From positions 150,274-214,273 of the forward strand of contig ONDS01000001.1 in NCBI GenBank assembly GCA_900316685.1: DNA of 64,000 nt. Direction: 5' to 3'. The DNA is from an uncultured Prevotellaceae bacterium (GTDB lineage Bacteria > Bacteroidota > Bacteroidia > Bacteroidales > Bacteroidaceae). Both the position numbers and the translations under genes were made by a program. Shown here piece after piece: positions 43,586 to 54,023 of the stretch (position 1 is the stretch's first letter; each line of letters opens with the position of its first letter). The notes beneath the pieces are model-generated. The model was not told the DNA's origin, ran no database searches, and was given only the letters and a program-made list of their open reading frames with translations.

Positions 43586-45031
43586 ATGCTGATTACTATC
43601 ATAGAATTATTGGTTGTATTGTTGGCCCTTTATTTAGGGTCGAGATACGGCAGCCTGGCATTGGGCGCCATTGCCGGATTAGGTCTGGCCATTCTCGTGT
43701 TCGACCACGGGTTGGAACCGGGAACGCCTCCCACCAATGTCATTTATATCATCGTGGCCGCCGTAACCTGCGCCGGTATCCTGCAAGCCTCGGGCGGCAT
43801 GGACTGGTTGGTGCAATTGACGGAAAAGCAGTTGCGCAAGCACCCCGAGCGCATCACCTTCTACGCTCCCCTGAGCACCTTCTTCCTGACGGTGATGGTG
43901 GGTACGGGTCATGTGATGTATACGTTGATGCCCATCATCACCGATGTGGCCATCAAGAAAGGCATCCGCCCGGAGCGTCCCTGTGCCATCGCCAGCGTAG
44001 CCTCGATGATCGCCATCGTCTGCTCTCCCGTCTCCGCCGCTGTCGTGGCCTTCTCCGCCATCTCGGCGATGAACGATTTCAACGTGTCAATACTCCAGAT
44101 TGTATCGGTCACCCTACCTGCCTGTCTGGTAGGCGTGATAATAGCCGCTGCATGGAGCAGCAAGCGCGGTCTGGACCTGGACAAGGATCCCGAGTTCCAA
44201 GCCCGTATCGCCGATCCCGAGCAGCACGATTTGGTATACGGCAACACCATGACCATGCTCGACAAGACCATAGACAAGAAGTCAAAGCGCGCGGTGTTCA
44301 TCTTCGCGGGAGCCATCCTGCTCATCATCCTACTCGCCATATTCCATCAGATATTGCCCGCTTGGGACAAGGTGGTGGATGTGAACGGAGCCAAGGATGT
44401 GCTGTTGCCTACGGGCAAGACCGTATCGCCCGCCAGCCTCGCCAGTGCCGGCATCGTGATGGCCGGTGTGACCGAGAAGGTGGCTGTGACCATCGACATG
44501 TATCTGGTCATCCAGATTATCTTCATCACGGCCGCTGCGCTGATGATCATTTTCTGTGGCGCCAAGCCGAAGACCGCCGTGGCCGACAACGTATGGCAGT
44601 CGGGTATGGTGGCCGTGGTGGCCATCTACGGTATCGCCTGGTTGGCGAACACCTTCTTCCATGCCCATATCCAACAGGTGGATGAGGTGGTTGGAACAAT
44701 TATCGACAACCATGCGTGGACCATCGCCATCATTTTCTTCATCTTCTCGGTGCTGATCAACTCACAGGCGGCGGTCATCGTCTCGCTCCTGCCCGTGGCT
44801 TATGCCCTGGATGCCCCCGGATGGATACTGTTAGGAGCACTGCCCTGTGCCTACGGCTATTTCTTCCTGCCCAATTATCCCACCGACATCGCTACGGTGA
44901 ATATGGACCGCACTGGTACGACCAAGATAGGCAAATACGTGCTCAACCACTCTTTCATGGTTCCCGGCCTGATAGTGGTGGTGTGCAGCACCGCCATCTC
45001 CTACCTGCTGAGCTACCTGTTCTTCGGGTAA
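43586..45031 (+). CDS. dcuB: Anaerobic C4-dicarboxylate transporter, DcuB type (second copy)
   Basis: 481 residues, same length and layout as the first copy (GSRYGSLALGAIAGLGLAIL, GILQASGGMDWLVQLTEKQL, VGTGHVMYTLMPIITDVAIK) but clearly diverged throughout, so an old tandem duplication. The two may differ in substrate or direction, for example uptake versus exchange (inference). It ends at two hairpins. Confidence 0.92.
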   Translation: MLITIIELLVVLLALYLGSRYGSLALGAIAGLGLAILVFDHGLEPGTPPTNVIYIIVAAVTCAGILQASGGMDWLVQLTEKQLRKHPERITFYAPLSTFFLTVMVGTGHVMYTLMPIITDVAIKKGIRPERPCAIASVASMIAIVCSPVSAAVVAFSAISAMNDFNVSILQIVSVTLPACLVGVIIAAAWSSKRGLDLDKDPEFQARIADPEQHDLVYGNTMTMLDKTIDKKSKRAVFIFAGAILLIILLAIFHQILPAWDKVVDVNGAKDVLLPTGKTVSPASLASAGIVMAGVTEKVAVTIDMYLVIQIIFITAAALMIIFCGAKPKTAVADNVWQSGMVAVVAIYGIAWLANTFFHAHIQQVDEVVGTIIDNHAWTIAIIFFIFSVLINSQAAVIVSLLPVAYALDAPGWILLGALPCAYGYFFLPNYPTDIATVNMDRTGTTKIGKYVLNHSFMVPGLIVVVCSTAISYLLSYLFFG

Positions 45032-45041
45032 ATAGAGAAAG

Positions 45042-45069
45042 GCCCAACCCTTTTACCAAACGGTTGGGC
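45042..45069 (+). terminator. Hairpin after the second dcuB
   Basis: 8-bp arms GCCCAACC and GGTTGGGC, 12-nt loop, 11 bp past the stop, no T run. Confidence 0.5.
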
Positions 45070-45095
45070 ATACTCCACCGGAGAGACAAATAGGC

Positions 45096-45131
45096 AACCC
45101 GCCAAAAGCCCATGGGCTTTTGGCGGGTTTC
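45096..45131. terminator. Long terminator between convergent dcuB and POT genes
   Basis: 16-bp perfect arms (AACCCGCCAAAAGCCC and GGGCTTTTGGCGGGTT) around AT. It probably serves both directions. Confidence 0.8.
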
Positions 45132-45192
45132 CCTATCGTCGTCAGGAATCACCTGACTCATCATAACGCTAATGACCGATTTGGGATAATCC

Positions 45193-46734
45193 TTATTTCG
45201 CCACTTTCTCCAGACGTTTCATCATGGCAAACATAAAGATAGCGGCCACGAGACAAACTCCGAGGAACACACTCCAGCAAACCCACAAAGGAACAGCGCC
45301 CCAAAGCAAACCACCCACAACAACCAACTGGTTGCCTATGGCAGTAGCAACGAACCAGCCGCCCATCATCATACCCTTGTACTTAGGAGGAGCCACCTTG
45401 GAAACGAAAGAAATGCCCATAGGTGAGAGAAGCAACTCACCAAATGTCAAAATGAGATAAACACCTATGAGAAGATTGGGAGTGACATCAGCCACATGCT
45501 TGCCAACAGGATCCCCATCAGGTCCCATCACCGTCTCCGGTGTGGGCAGGCCAAATGAAGAAAGGGCCATGAGCGCATAAGCCGCTGCCGCCACAATCAT
45601 ACCGTAGGCGATTTTCCGTGGTGCAGACGGTTCTTTTCCTTTGGCCGAAAGAGTTCCGAAAATAGCCATCGAAACCGGTGTCAGTGCCACCACATAGAAG
45701 GGGTTGAACTGCTGGAAGATCGGAGCGGAAATACCTATTTCGCCTTCCAGAAGTGAATACTTATATACCAACAATGCCACGGCAGCAATGATGACAGCAG
45801 CCGAGACATAGCGCCCTTTGGCCGTCTTGCTCTGGAAAAGGGAGAATCCGGCATAGACGATAAAGATAATCAGCACCAAATTCCACACATCAAAGGCCAT
45901 GCTCTGCACACCCGAAGCGGTCTGGCGGGTAAACTCATCCGCAAAATAAGTCAGCGACAGCCCATTCTGGTGGAAAGCCATCCAGAAGAAGATCACCACG
46001 GCAAAAACGAGGCACAAGGCCACAATGCGCTGTTTGGTTTCTTCCTTCGACAGTTCTGGTTCTGCGGCTTTCGTTTGCTCTGCCGCCGCATCTTTCTTCT
46101 TCCCGCCTTCGGTGTGTCGGAATGTTTTCCTGAAGATGTAATAAATAGCGATGGAAAGGATGAGTGAAGCACATGCTACGGCAAAGGAGAAGTGGTAAGC
46201 ATCATTGGAAGAATAACCCATCGATGTTTCGGCGTATTCCTTGATCTTGATGGCAGCGGTAGGTGCGAAGAGTGCGCCGATATTGATAGCCATATAGAAG
46301 ATGGAGAATCCGGCATCGCGCTTTGCAGCATATTTCGGGTCGTCATAGAGATTACCCACCATCACTTGCAAGTTTCCTTTGAACAAGCCGGTTCCGAAAC
46401 CGATCAGCAACAAAGCGGCAAGCATCACCACCAAGGCCATCTTGTCACCTCCCAGAGGCACACTGAGCAGCAGATAACCCAGAAACATGATAACGATGCC
46501 CGAGGTTACCATCTTGCCGAAACCGAACTTATCGGCCAAGATGCCACCAATGAGGGGGAAGAAATACACAAGCATGAGGAAAGAGCTGTAAATGGTTCCT
46601 GCCACGGCGGGCGACAATCCATAATTAGCCCTTAGAAACAACGCGAACACGGCCAACATCGTATAGTAGCCGAATCGCTCACCTGTGTTGGCCAGTGCCA
46701 ACGCAAACAATCCTTTAGGTTGTCCTTCGAACAT
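45193..46734 (-). CDS. POT-family peptide:proton symporter
   Basis: 513 residues, about fourteen helices. The start MFEGQPKGLFALALANTGER with FGYYTMLAVFALFL carries the ExxERFxYY-type proton and peptide motif, followed by SSFLMLVYFFPLIGGILADK. A cytoplasmic charged linker (HTEGGKKKDAAAEQTKAAEP) sits in mid-protein. It imports di- and tripeptides and fits with the S9 peptidase and the MFS carrier. It is convergent with dcuB. Confidence 0.92.
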   Translation of the reverse strand: MFEGQPKGLFALALANTGERFGYYTMLAVFALFLRANYGLSPAVAGTIYSSFLMLVYFFPLIGGILADKFGFGKMVTSGIVIMFLGYLLLSVPLGGDKMALVVMLAALLLIGFGTGLFKGNLQVMVGNLYDDPKYAAKRDAGFSIFYMAINIGALFAPTAAIKIKEYAETSMGYSSNDAYHFSFAVACASLILSIAIYYIFRKTFRHTEGGKKKDAAAEQTKAAEPELSKEETKQRIVALCLVFAVVIFFWMAFHQNGLSLTYFADEFTRQTASGVQSMAFDVWNLVLIIFIVYAGFSLFQSKTAKGRYVSAAVIIAAVALLVYKYSLLEGEIGISAPIFQQFNPFYVVALTPVSMAIFGTLSAKGKEPSAPRKIAYGMIVAAAAYALMALSSFGLPTPETVMGPDGDPVGKHVADVTPNLLIGVYLILTFGELLLSPMGISFVSKVAPPKYKGMMMGGWFVATAIGNQLVVVGGLLWGAVPLWVCWSVFLGVCLVAAIFMFAMMKRLEKVAK

Positions 46735-46782
46735 AATGATAATTATTTATTGGTTTTCATAATATTACTTGGGGAAAAAATC

Positions 46783-47547
46783 CTATTTTTTTGTTTTGAC
46801 AATATCGAAGAGGTAAGTCAGTTTGACGATGATATTACCGAAGTTCGACTTCCCAAAGTAATCCTTTTTCGAATCGCCATAGATATTACCCAATCCATAG
46901 TAATAGCGGCCTTCAATCATGAAATGGCCTACCCGTGGCACCGAATACTCCATGCCCAGCCCTCCAGCTATACCATAATCGAACTTATTTTCCACCGACA
47001 TGTCATACTGGGCCACAGTCTTATTGGAGCGTTCGTCGAGATTGGGGTGGTCTGTATCGAAATTGGCCGACGACGACTCGCTGATGAACAGTCCGAACTG
47101 CGGTCCTGCCTGGAAGAAGAACTGCACGCCCTTTTCCTCACGTCCCCACCCCAGTCGGGCGAAGATGGGAATCTGCACATAGTTGGTGGTGCGGCTATAT
47201 TGCTCTTGTTCGTTTGTCGATGGATTGATGACGGGTTGGTCGTACTTGTCGAGAATCTTCTCTTTCCATCCTATGGAGGCGAAGTTGACTTCGGCCACGA
47301 TGGCGCAAATGGAGCTATAGTATTTCTCGCAGACATAACGCGCCGTGACGCCCGCCGTGACACCCCCGTGGAAGGATTGCGACACCGTAGGTGTGAAGCC
47401 CACGTTGCTAAGAACGAATCCAGCATTGAATCCCACGGCGAAATCGTTTCGATGCTGGCCTATCTGAGCATGTATGGAGGCGGCTGTCATCGACAACACT
47501 GCTATAAGAAGCAAGCGGCAGAAGAAATCACGCATGATGCAACACAT
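46783..47547 (-). CDS. Outer-membrane beta-barrel (porin-family) protein
   Basis: 254 residues. Signal peptide around RDFFCRLLLIAVLSMTAASI, ending at HAQ. Strands such as DFAVGFNAGFVLSNVGF, GGVTAGVTARYVCEKYYSS, FDYGIAGGLGMEYSVPRVGH and FGNIIVKLTYLFDIV fit the PorT-like barrel family. The ATG at 47547 overlaps the upstream stop as TAATG; an ATG at 47535 is an alternative that gives a tidier signal peptide. It is coupled to the LysM gene, so both probably serve the envelope. Confidence 0.85.
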   Translation of the reverse strand: MCCIMRDFFCRLLLIAVLSMTAASIHAQIGQHRNDFAVGFNAGFVLSNVGFTPTVSQSFHGGVTAGVTARYVCEKYYSSICAIVAEVNFASIGWKEKILDKYDQPVINPSTNEQEQYSRTTNYVQIPIFARLGWGREEKGVQFFFQAGPQFGLFISESSSANFDTDHPNLDERSNKTVAQYDMSVENKFDYGIAGGLGMEYSVPRVGHFMIEGRYYYGLGNIYGDSKKDYFGKSNFGNIIVKLTYLFDIVKTKK

Positions 47548-48965
47548 TAGTAACTGATAGCCTCAATGGTTCGATTGTTGAGATAATGGACAAACATGAA
47601 ATTGGCGTTTTTCAGTCCCTTGCCCACTTTCTTGAAGTGCAGGGGTGATTGCACCGACTTATACGTAGTCTGTCCTTTCGCTCCGATGAAGGCCGCTCCA
47701 TATTGCGCCCATCCACCGATGAAGAAACAACCATGGTCGAAACCCGTCAGTGCATATCTGGGCAGTCCGTTCACATCCATGTCGAGATTGAACCTCCGCG
47801 TGTACGACTGTTCCACCCATTTGGTGTCGCGCGATGTCTCGTTGTAGAAGAAATACGTGGGTATATAGACATCGTATTTGAAATAGAGGTCTTGGTATGC
47901 TTGTGTATACATCAGCCATTCGGTGTATCCGAGCATCGACACATTGATGTTTTTGTTCGCTGCCGTGAGGATATTGAGTTTGGCGAATGTCTCATTGAGT
48001 TTGGGTGAGTTCTGCGTATTGAGAATGACGATGTTGGGTCTGGACAGGTCGAAAGCCTTTGCGAAATCATTGTCGCTGGTGTTGAGGCTGGTGAGGGAAT
48101 ACTTGATACCCTTCTTATCAAACATCTTGCGCAGCTGCTGCGTGAATTTTCCCTTACCAGATGCGGGGTCGGCGGCATCGATGACGACGGGATGGAAGGA
48201 GATGAAACGTTCGGTGAATTTCTCGATGGCCATATTGTCCATCTCCTCGTTAGACTGGTACACCTGGAACACATTCTCGTATTTCTTGGTTGGCTCGCCC
48301 TCGATAGAGAAAGGTATGATGAGCCGTATATTGTTGGCCTTGCAGAATTCAGCCAACGGTTTGACCATCTCGGTATAGAGCGGACCGATGATGAGTTCAC
48401 ACTCGGCGGCGCCCTTCTCCTTGAGCGTGTTCTGTATATCAGCACCCTTGGGCACATTCCATGCGTGCATATCGACGGTGATGCCATCCTTGGCCACTCT
48501 ATCACAAGCCAGGAGCAGGCCACGGTAGTACTCCACCATGCGCTTTCCATCGCCGTCGTTGTTGTGCAGCGGCAGCATCACACCTACCCTTACTGTCTTG
48601 CCCTGTGGCGAGGCCACGGTGGTGGTGGCAGGTTGAGGGTTGGCGGTGGTAGGTGTGTTGGTGGTGGCAGGGGCGCCAGTAGTGGCAGTTTGCTGCTGCG
48701 CTTGTGGTGTTGGCTGTGCGGCAGTAGCCTCGGGTATGTTGATATAGTCGCCTTTCTTGAGTTCATAGCCCGGCATTTTCATTTCGGGATTGGCGGCAAT
48801 GAGCTGTTCCTGTGTGATTCCATACTGCTTGGCGATGCCATAGATGGTCTCGCTCTTCTTCACTTTGTGCTGGGTTTGTATCTTTACGGTTTGCGCCCCC
48901 ACCTGCATGGCAATGAAGAGAGCGACGAACAGGAAAGAAAATCTGAGAAAACGTATCATATCCAT
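47547..48965 (-). CDS. LysM domain plus periplasmic-binding-protein-like lipid/peptidoglycan-associated protein
   Basis: 472 residues. Signal peptide (to VGAQ), a LysM domain (about 31-76: HKVKKSETIYGIAKQYGITQ, LKKGDYINIPE), a Gln/Thr/Pro-rich linker and a type I periplasmic-binding fold (VRVGVMLPLHNNDGDGKRMV, ELIIGPLYTEMVKPLAEFCK, IRLIIPFSIEGEP). The LysM part should hold it on peptidoglycan. The binding fold resembles LpoA-like or leucine-binding proteins; no ABC transporter is nearby, so a cell-wall role is more likely than transport (inference). Confidence 0.85.
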   Translation of the reverse strand: MDMIRFLRFSFLFVALFIAMQVGAQTVKIQTQHKVKKSETIYGIAKQYGITQEQLIAANPEMKMPGYELKKGDYINIPEATAAQPTPQAQQQTATTGAPATTNTPTTANPQPATTTVASPQGKTVRVGVMLPLHNNDGDGKRMVEYYRGLLLACDRVAKDGITVDMHAWNVPKGADIQNTLKEKGAAECELIIGPLYTEMVKPLAEFCKANNIRLIIPFSIEGEPTKKYENVFQVYQSNEEMDNMAIEKFTERFISFHPVVIDAADPASGKGKFTQQLRKMFDKKGIKYSLTSLNTSDNDFAKAFDLSRPNIVILNTQNSPKLNETFAKLNILTAANKNINVSMLGYTEWLMYTQAYQDLYFKYDVYIPTYFFYNETSRDTKWVEQSYTRRFNLDMDVNGLPRYALTGFDHGCFFIGGWAQYGAAFIGAKGQTTYKSVQSPLHFKKVGKGLKNANFMFVHYLNNRTIEAISY

Positions 48966-49024
48966 TAAGTTCTTGAGTTTATGCTATTTGCTTGTCCTAT
49001 TTCCAAAATATAGTAACTGAGTTG

Positions 49025-49056
49025 CAAAGATAATGCAAAAATGGTTGCGACGCAAA
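49025..49056 (-). promoter_or_regulatory. Promoter of the LysM / OMP pair
   Basis: TTTG-N20-TATCTTTG on the minus strand. Confidence 0.7.
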
Positions 49057-49108
49057 AATAAATCCATCATTTTTTCGTTGAATGAAGAGAAAATATTACT
49101 TTTGCATA

Positions 49109-49846
49109 ATGACACGAAAAATAATTCCCCTTTTGTTGTTATCCTTATGTCTATGTCTGCAAATGCAGGCACAGGATATCGATATGCCCACCATCAACCC
49201 CACAGCCACGTATACCACCTACGAAGGCACGGAGGAGACGAGCAGCAGCTTTAGCGGCAACGCCCCCCTGACGGGTCGTTTCGCCGCCAACCCCGATAAC
49301 ACCGGTGGTTGGAACGCTTATTACGAATGGCGTTTCACCTTTGAGGAAGAGCCGGAGCCGTATCTGATTCGTTATGAGGAAGATACGGAATACGTGTTCA
49401 CCAAGGCGGGCACCCATAAAATCCTTTTACATGCCGTGTTCACCCAAGGCAACGACACCATCGCCTATACTTCCGATTATTGGGATACTGAATTGGGTGG
49501 TCCGTTCACGGTGACCATCAGCGAGAGCATCCTGATTATGCCCAACGCCTTCTCACCCAACGGCGACACAAAGAACGACACTTATAAGGTGAAGACCTAT
49601 CAGAGCATTGTGGAATTCCATGCCACCATCTACAATCGCTGGGGTCAGAAGTTGTACGAGTGGGACGACCCTTCAGCCGAAGGCTGGGACGGAAAGTTCC
49701 ATGGCAGCGACGTGAAACAAGGCGTGTATTTCGTAGAGGTCAGGGCCAAGGGAGCCGATGGCAGGGATTACCATATCCGCCGCGACGTGAACCTGCTGCG
49801 CGGCTATACCGACACCACCTCCTCGTCGCCAGCCCCAGGCGAGTAG
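49109..49846 (+). CDS. Secreted protein with gliding-motility (CHU_C, type B) C-terminal domain
   Basis: 245 residues from the ATG at 49109 ([22 protein letters not shown], signal peptide). A PKD-like beta domain (residues about 50-140) leads to the CHU_C domain: [59 protein letters not shown]. This domain marks type IX secretion cargo that is surface-attached or released. An extra [12 protein letters not shown] tail follows. A TACTTTTG box ends five bases before the ATG, so the mRNA could be nearly leaderless; an upstream ATG at 49082 is the alternative. Confidence 0.85.
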   Translation: MTRKIIPLLLLSLCLCLQMQAQDIDMPTINPTATYTTYEGTEETSSSFSGNAPLTGRFAANPDNTGGWNAYYEWRFTFEEEPEPYLIRYEEDTEYVFTKAGTHKILLHAVFTQGNDTIAYTSDYWDTELGGPFTVTISESILIMPNAFSPNGDTKNDTYKVKTYQSIVEFHATIYNRWGQKLYEWDDPSAEGWDGKFHGSDVKQGVYFVEVRAKGADGRDYHIRRDVNLLRGYTDTTSSSPAPGE

Positions 49847-49878
49847 AGCACTGGCGAAACTTAAATAAGAAAGAAAAA

Positions 49879-52701
49879 GTGGAGAGAGAAGACGATAAAT
49901 TGATGGTATGGGGAGCTCGCGTCCACAATCTGAAGAATGTGGATGTGGAGATACCCCGCAACAGCCTGACCGTCATCACCGGACTGTCGGGTAGTGGCAA
50001 GTCGTCGTTGGCTTTCGACACCATTTTCGCCGAAGGCCAACGTCGGTATATTGAGACCTTCTCGGCCTATGCCCGCAATTTCTTAGGAGGCATGGAGCGT
50101 CCCGATGTAGACAAGATTACCGGTCTGAGTCCCGTCATCAGCATCGAGCAGAAGACCACCAACAAGAACCCCCGTAGCACCGTGGGCACCACCACCGAGA
50201 TATACGACTACCTCCGCTTGCTCTATGCCCGCGCCGGCACCGCCTACAGCTATGCCACCGGCGAGCGTATGGTGAAATACACCGAGGAGCAAGTGCTTGA
50301 GATGATCATGCACGATTATGTGGGTTGCAAGATCTACCTGCTCGCCCCTCTTGTCCGCCAGCGCAAGGGCCACTATCGCGAACTGTTCGAGAGCATGCGC
50401 CGTAAGGGTTATCTCTGGGCCCGTGTGGATGGCGAGTTGAAAGAGATAGAACGGGGCATGAAGGTGGACCGTTACAAGAACCACAACATCGAGGTGGTGA
50501 TCGACAAGTTGGCTGTCGCCCTGAAGGACGAGGACCGTTTGCGCAAGAGCGTAGAGACCGCCATGCGCCAGGGTGATGGTGTGGTGATGATATACGACAA
50601 GGAGAGTGGCTCGCTGAAAAACTATTCGAAACGTCTGATGTGCCCCACCACCGGTATGTCGTATGCCGACCCCGCCCCCAACCGATTCTCTTTCAACTCA
50701 CCCGAGGGAGCCTGTCCACGCTGCAAGGGTCTTGGCATAATCAACGAGATAGACCTCGACAAGGTGATACCCGACCGCAACCAGTCTATACATGAAGGCG
50801 GCATCGTGCCCTTGGGCAAATACAAGAACCAGATGATTTTCTGGCAGATAGGTGCCATATTAGAGAAATACGAAGCGACACTGAAGACCCCCATCCGCGA
50901 TATTCCCGACGAGGCGCTGAACGAGATACTCTACGGCACCATCGGCAATGTACGCATCTCCAAAGACTTGGTGCATACCACCAGCGACTATTTTGTCGCC
51001 TACGATGGTGTAATCAAATACCTGCGCACGGTGATGGACAGCGACGACAGTGCGAGTGCGCAGAAATGGGCCGACCAATTCCTCAACACCTGCACCTGCC
51101 CGGAATGCAAGGGGCAGCGTCTGAAGCGTGAGTCGCTCTCCTACCGTATCTGGGACAAGAACATCGCCGAGGTGGCGCATCTCGACCTGGGCGACCTGGC
51201 GCAATGGACCACCGACTGCATGCCCCACTTAGACAAGCGTCAGGCCTCTATCGCCGAAGAGATACTGAAGGAGATACGTACGCGCACCCTCTTCCTCTTG
51301 GAGGTAGGATTGGATTATCTCAGTCTGGACCGTCCCTCGGCCAGTCTCTCGGGCGGCGAGAGCCAACGTATCCGTCTGGCCACACAGATTGGTTCGCAGT
51401 TGGTGAACGTGCTCTATATCTTAGACGAACCGAGCATCGGTCTGCACCAACGCGACAACAACCGGTTGGTGGGCAGCCTGAAGCGCCTACGCGACCTTGG
51501 CAACACCATCATCGTGGTGGAGCACGACAAGGAGATGATGCTCAATGCCGACTATATCGTAGACATCGGCCCACGTGCCGGTCGCAAGGGTGGCGAAGTG
51601 GTGTATCAAGGCACCCCCGCGAACATGCTCCATCAGTCCACCATCACCAGCGAATACCTGAACGGTGTGCGCAGCATCCCCGTGCCCACAACCCGCCGCA
51701 CAGGCAACGGCACCCATCTGACCATCCACGGTGCTTCCGGCAACAACCTCAAGCATATCGATGTCAGTTTCCCATTAGGTACGTTGATTGTGGTGACGGG
51801 CGTGAGTGGCAGCGGCAAGTCGACACTCATCAACGAAACCCTCCAACCCATCCTAAGCCAACATTTCTACCGTTCGCTGAAGCGTCCGATGCCCTACGAC
51901 TCTATAGAGGGTCTGGAGCATATCGACAAGGTGGTGAACGTAGACCAGAGCCCCATAGGGCGCACCCCCCGCAGTAATCCCGCCACCTATACTGGTGTGT
52001 TCAGCGACATCCGTTCGTTGTTTGTCAATCTGCCCGAGGCGAAGATTCGAGGTTATAAGCCCGGCAGGTTCAGTTTCAATGTGAAAGGCGGACGATGTGA
52101 GACCTGCGGTGGCAACGGCTATAAGACCATCGAGATGAATTTCCTGCCCGATGTGATGGTTCCCTGCGAGGTGTGCCATGGCAAGCGTTACAACCGTGAG
52201 ACCTTAGAGGTGCGTTACAAAGGAAAGTCCATCGCCGATGTTTTGGACATGACCATCAACCAAGCCGTGGAGTTTTTCGAGAATGTGCCCTCCATCCTTC
52301 AGAAGATCAAGACCATCCAGGATGTGGGTCTGGGCTACATCAAACTGGGTCAGCCCTCCACCACCCTCTCCGGTGGCGAGAGCCAGCGAGTGAAACTGGC
52401 CACCGAATTGTCGAAACGCGACACCGGCAAGACCGTCTACATCCTCGACGAGCCCACCACGGGTCTGCATTTCGAGGATATCCGCATACTGATGGAGGTG
52501 CTCCAACGGCTATTGAACCGTGGCAATACCGTCATCATCATCGAACACAATCTCGATGTGATAAAATTGGCCGACCATATCATCGACATGGGTCCCGAGG
52601 GAGGTCGTGGTGGTGGCGAGGTGCTTTTTTCCGGTACTCCCGAGGAATTGGTGAAGAACGGTGTGGGCTATACGGCGCAGTTCCTGAAGGAAGAGTTGTG
52701 A
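49879..52701 (+). CDS. uvrA: Excinuclease ABC subunit A
   Basis: 940 residues from the GTG at 49879, chosen because [20 protein letters not shown] matches the family start; an ATG at 49903 is the next option. Two ABC ATPase modules: Walker [13 protein letters not shown] (35-46) and [10 protein letters not shown] (about 640), signatures [12 protein letters not shown] (about 490) and [12 protein letters not shown] (about 830), plus zinc-finger CxxC pairs ([26 protein letters not shown]). It recognises bulky DNA damage with UvrB. A terminator follows. Confidence 0.96.
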   Translation: MEREDDKLMVWGARVHNLKNVDVEIPRNSLTVITGLSGSGKSSLAFDTIFAEGQRRYIETFSAYARNFLGGMERPDVDKITGLSPVISIEQKTTNKNPRSTVGTTTEIYDYLRLLYARAGTAYSYATGERMVKYTEEQVLEMIMHDYVGCKIYLLAPLVRQRKGHYRELFESMRRKGYLWARVDGELKEIERGMKVDRYKNHNIEVVIDKLAVALKDEDRLRKSVETAMRQGDGVVMIYDKESGSLKNYSKRLMCPTTGMSYADPAPNRFSFNSPEGACPRCKGLGIINEIDLDKVIPDRNQSIHEGGIVPLGKYKNQMIFWQIGAILEKYEATLKTPIRDIPDEALNEILYGTIGNVRISKDLVHTTSDYFVAYDGVIKYLRTVMDSDDSASAQKWADQFLNTCTCPECKGQRLKRESLSYRIWDKNIAEVAHLDLGDLAQWTTDCMPHLDKRQASIAEEILKEIRTRTLFLLEVGLDYLSLDRPSASLSGGESQRIRLATQIGSQLVNVLYILDEPSIGLHQRDNNRLVGSLKRLRDLGNTIIVVEHDKEMMLNADYIVDIGPRAGRKGGEVVYQGTPANMLHQSTITSEYLNGVRSIPVPTTRRTGNGTHLTIHGASGNNLKHIDVSFPLGTLIVVTGVSGSGKSTLINETLQPILSQHFYRSLKRPMPYDSIEGLEHIDKVVNVDQSPIGRTPRSNPATYTGVFSDIRSLFVNLPEAKIRGYKPGRFSFNVKGGRCETCGGNGYKTIEMNFLPDVMVPCEVCHGKRYNRETLEVRYKGKSIADVLDMTINQAVEFFENVPSILQKIKTIQDVGLGYIKLGQPSTTLSGGESQRVKLATELSKRDTGKTVYILDEPTTGLHFEDIRILMEVLQRLLNRGNTVIIIEHNLDVIKLADHIIDMGPEGGRGGGEVLFSGTPEELVKNGVGYTAQFLKEEL

Positions 52702-52720
52702 GGGGTGGGATATGAACACG

Positions 52721-52753
52721 AAAAAGCCGTCCTGTAGAGAGGACGGCTTTTTT
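52721..52753. terminator. Terminator between convergent uvrA and Sel1 genes
   Basis: 13-bp perfect arms (AAAAAGCCGTCCT and AGGACGGCTTTTT) and T or A runs on both sides, so it can work in both directions. Confidence 0.88.
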
Positions 52754-52779
52754 GTATCCCTTGGTATGAGTCCAACGGA

Positions 52780-53709
52780 TCAGAACTTATTGTTGTCGAG
52801 GAAATACTGGGCACTTTGCGAGCCCTTCTTAGCAGCCTCCTTCATCAGTTGTTTGGCTTTCTTGCGGTCTTTCGCAACTCCTTTTCCCTCATAATAGAGG
52901 GCTGCGATATTGTAGATAGCCTCCACATTTCCACTTTCCTTTGCTATGTTGTAGCATTCCAGTGCCTTCTGGTAGTCTGTTTCCACACCCTTACCGTCGG
53001 CGTAAAGACGTCCCATATTATTATATGCCGAAGTCTGACCATGTGCCGCCGCCTTGGTGTAATAATCGAATGCCTGAGCATAGTCCTGTTCAGTTCCTGT
53101 GCCAAATTCATAGCAGCTACCCATCATGAGCAGCGCCATGGGATGGTCCTGCATCGCCGCCACTTGGTAGAGGCGGAAAGCACGTGTGAAGTTCTGCTCC
53201 ACCCCTTGTCCCCGATAGAAAGCATTGGCAAGGTTGAGCGTACCGCTGACAATCCCGTTCTCCGAGGCTTTGGTGTACCAATGTGAAGCCTGTTCCATAT
53301 CCTGCGGTACGCCTTGTCCAGCGAAATAGGCATTGCCCAGGTTGAGCATGGCATTGGGATAGCCTTGCTCGGCGGCCAGACGGAAGAGTTCGGCGGCCTT
53401 GGCGAAATCCTGTTTCACGCCACGTCCGTTCTGATAACACACGCCGAGGTTGTATTGTGCATACATTAAGCCTTGTTCAGCAGCTTTTTCAAACCATTCG
53501 GCAGCCTTCTTATAGTTTTGTTTCGTGCCGCTACCATCGTAGTATCTGGTGCCCAGGTTGAACTGTGCTATGGCATCGCCCGCCTTGGCCTGCTGTTCCA
53601 GCTGCTTGATGGCTGTATCTTCAGGGTTCTCTCCTTCTATTTGGGCGAAAAGGGGTGCCGACAAGAGAGTCATCAGCATCATCATGATGAGTCGATTGAT
53701 TTTTTTCAT
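52780..53709 (-). CDS. Secreted Sel1-like repeat protein
   Basis: 309 residues: signal peptide (MKKINRLIMMMLMTLLSAPL to AQ) and about seven regular 36-residue Sel1 repeats (AKAGDAIAQFNLGTRYYDGS, AEQGLMYAQYNLGVCYQNGR, AEQGYPNAMLNLGNAYFAGQ and so on). A helical scaffold in the periplasm or at the surface; partner unknown. More regular than the Sel1 protein at 16859 and not adjacent to signalling genes. Confidence 0.88.
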   Translation of the reverse strand: MKKINRLIMMMLMTLLSAPLFAQIEGENPEDTAIKQLEQQAKAGDAIAQFNLGTRYYDGSGTKQNYKKAAEWFEKAAEQGLMYAQYNLGVCYQNGRGVKQDFAKAAELFRLAAEQGYPNAMLNLGNAYFAGQGVPQDMEQASHWYTKASENGIVSGTLNLANAFYRGQGVEQNFTRAFRLYQVAAMQDHPMALLMMGSCYEFGTGTEQDYAQAFDYYTKAAAHGQTSAYNNMGRLYADGKGVETDYQKALECYNIAKESGNVEAIYNIAALYYEGKGVAKDRKKAKQLMKEAAKKGSQSAQYFLDNNKF

Positions 53710-53739
53710 ATCCGTGGTTATTTAATGATAATGTTTTTG

Positions 53740-53770
53740 CAAAGATAATGCAAGTTGAGGTAATATCAAA
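53740..53770 (-). promoter_or_regulatory. Promoter of the Sel1 gene
   Basis: TTTG-N19-TATCTTTG on minus, exact consensus. Confidence 0.8.
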
Positions 53771-53795
53771 ACAAAAACAAAGTTTTTTTGTGCAA

Positions 53796-53865
53796 GGGGC
53801 AGGGAGCGAGGGGCAAGGGGCAGGGAGCAAGGGGTGAGAGGTGAAAGTTAAGAGTTAAGAGTTAA
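53796..53865. repeat. Purine-rich heptanucleotide tract
   Basis: Ten contiguous units in strict 7-bp register: GGGGCAG, GGAGCGA, GGGGCAA, GGGGCAG, GGAGCAA, GGGGTGA, GAGGTGA, AAGTTAA, GAGTTAA, GAGTTAA. Confidence 0.85.
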
Positions 53866-53894
53866 GAAAAAATGCCGAGAACCTCAAATATTCT

Positions 53895-53952
53895 GCACTC
53901 AACACTCAACACTCAACACTCAACACTCGACACTCAACATTCAACACTCAAC
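53895..53952. repeat. Heptanucleotide tract (AACACTC type)
   Basis: About eight units including one ACACTCG variant, ending against the A-run of the candidate small-RNA terminator. Confidence 0.85.
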
Positions 53953-54018
53953 AAAAAAGTAAGGCACCCGGATCAGCTCGCTTGCCTACGGATGCCTTGT
54001 GCAATTGCTTAACTTTCG
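53953..54018 (-). ncRNA. Candidate small RNA with its own promoter and terminator
   Basis: Downstream of an exact minus-strand promoter, a stretch of about 65 nt ends in a 10-bp hairpin (AAGGCATCCG / CGGGTGCCTT, one U-G pair on this strand only) and a T run (53958-53953). The wobble pair would be a C-A mismatch on the other strand, which supports this orientation. No ORF of note. I do not recognise the RNA family. Confidence 0.5.
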
Positions 54019-54023
54019 CATTG

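Noticed and set aside
49660-49878. Upstream start of uvrA inside the CHU_C gene
   Set aside because: The extension overlaps a different gene in another frame and is Arg-rich nonsense; the GTG at 49879 gives the family N-terminus.
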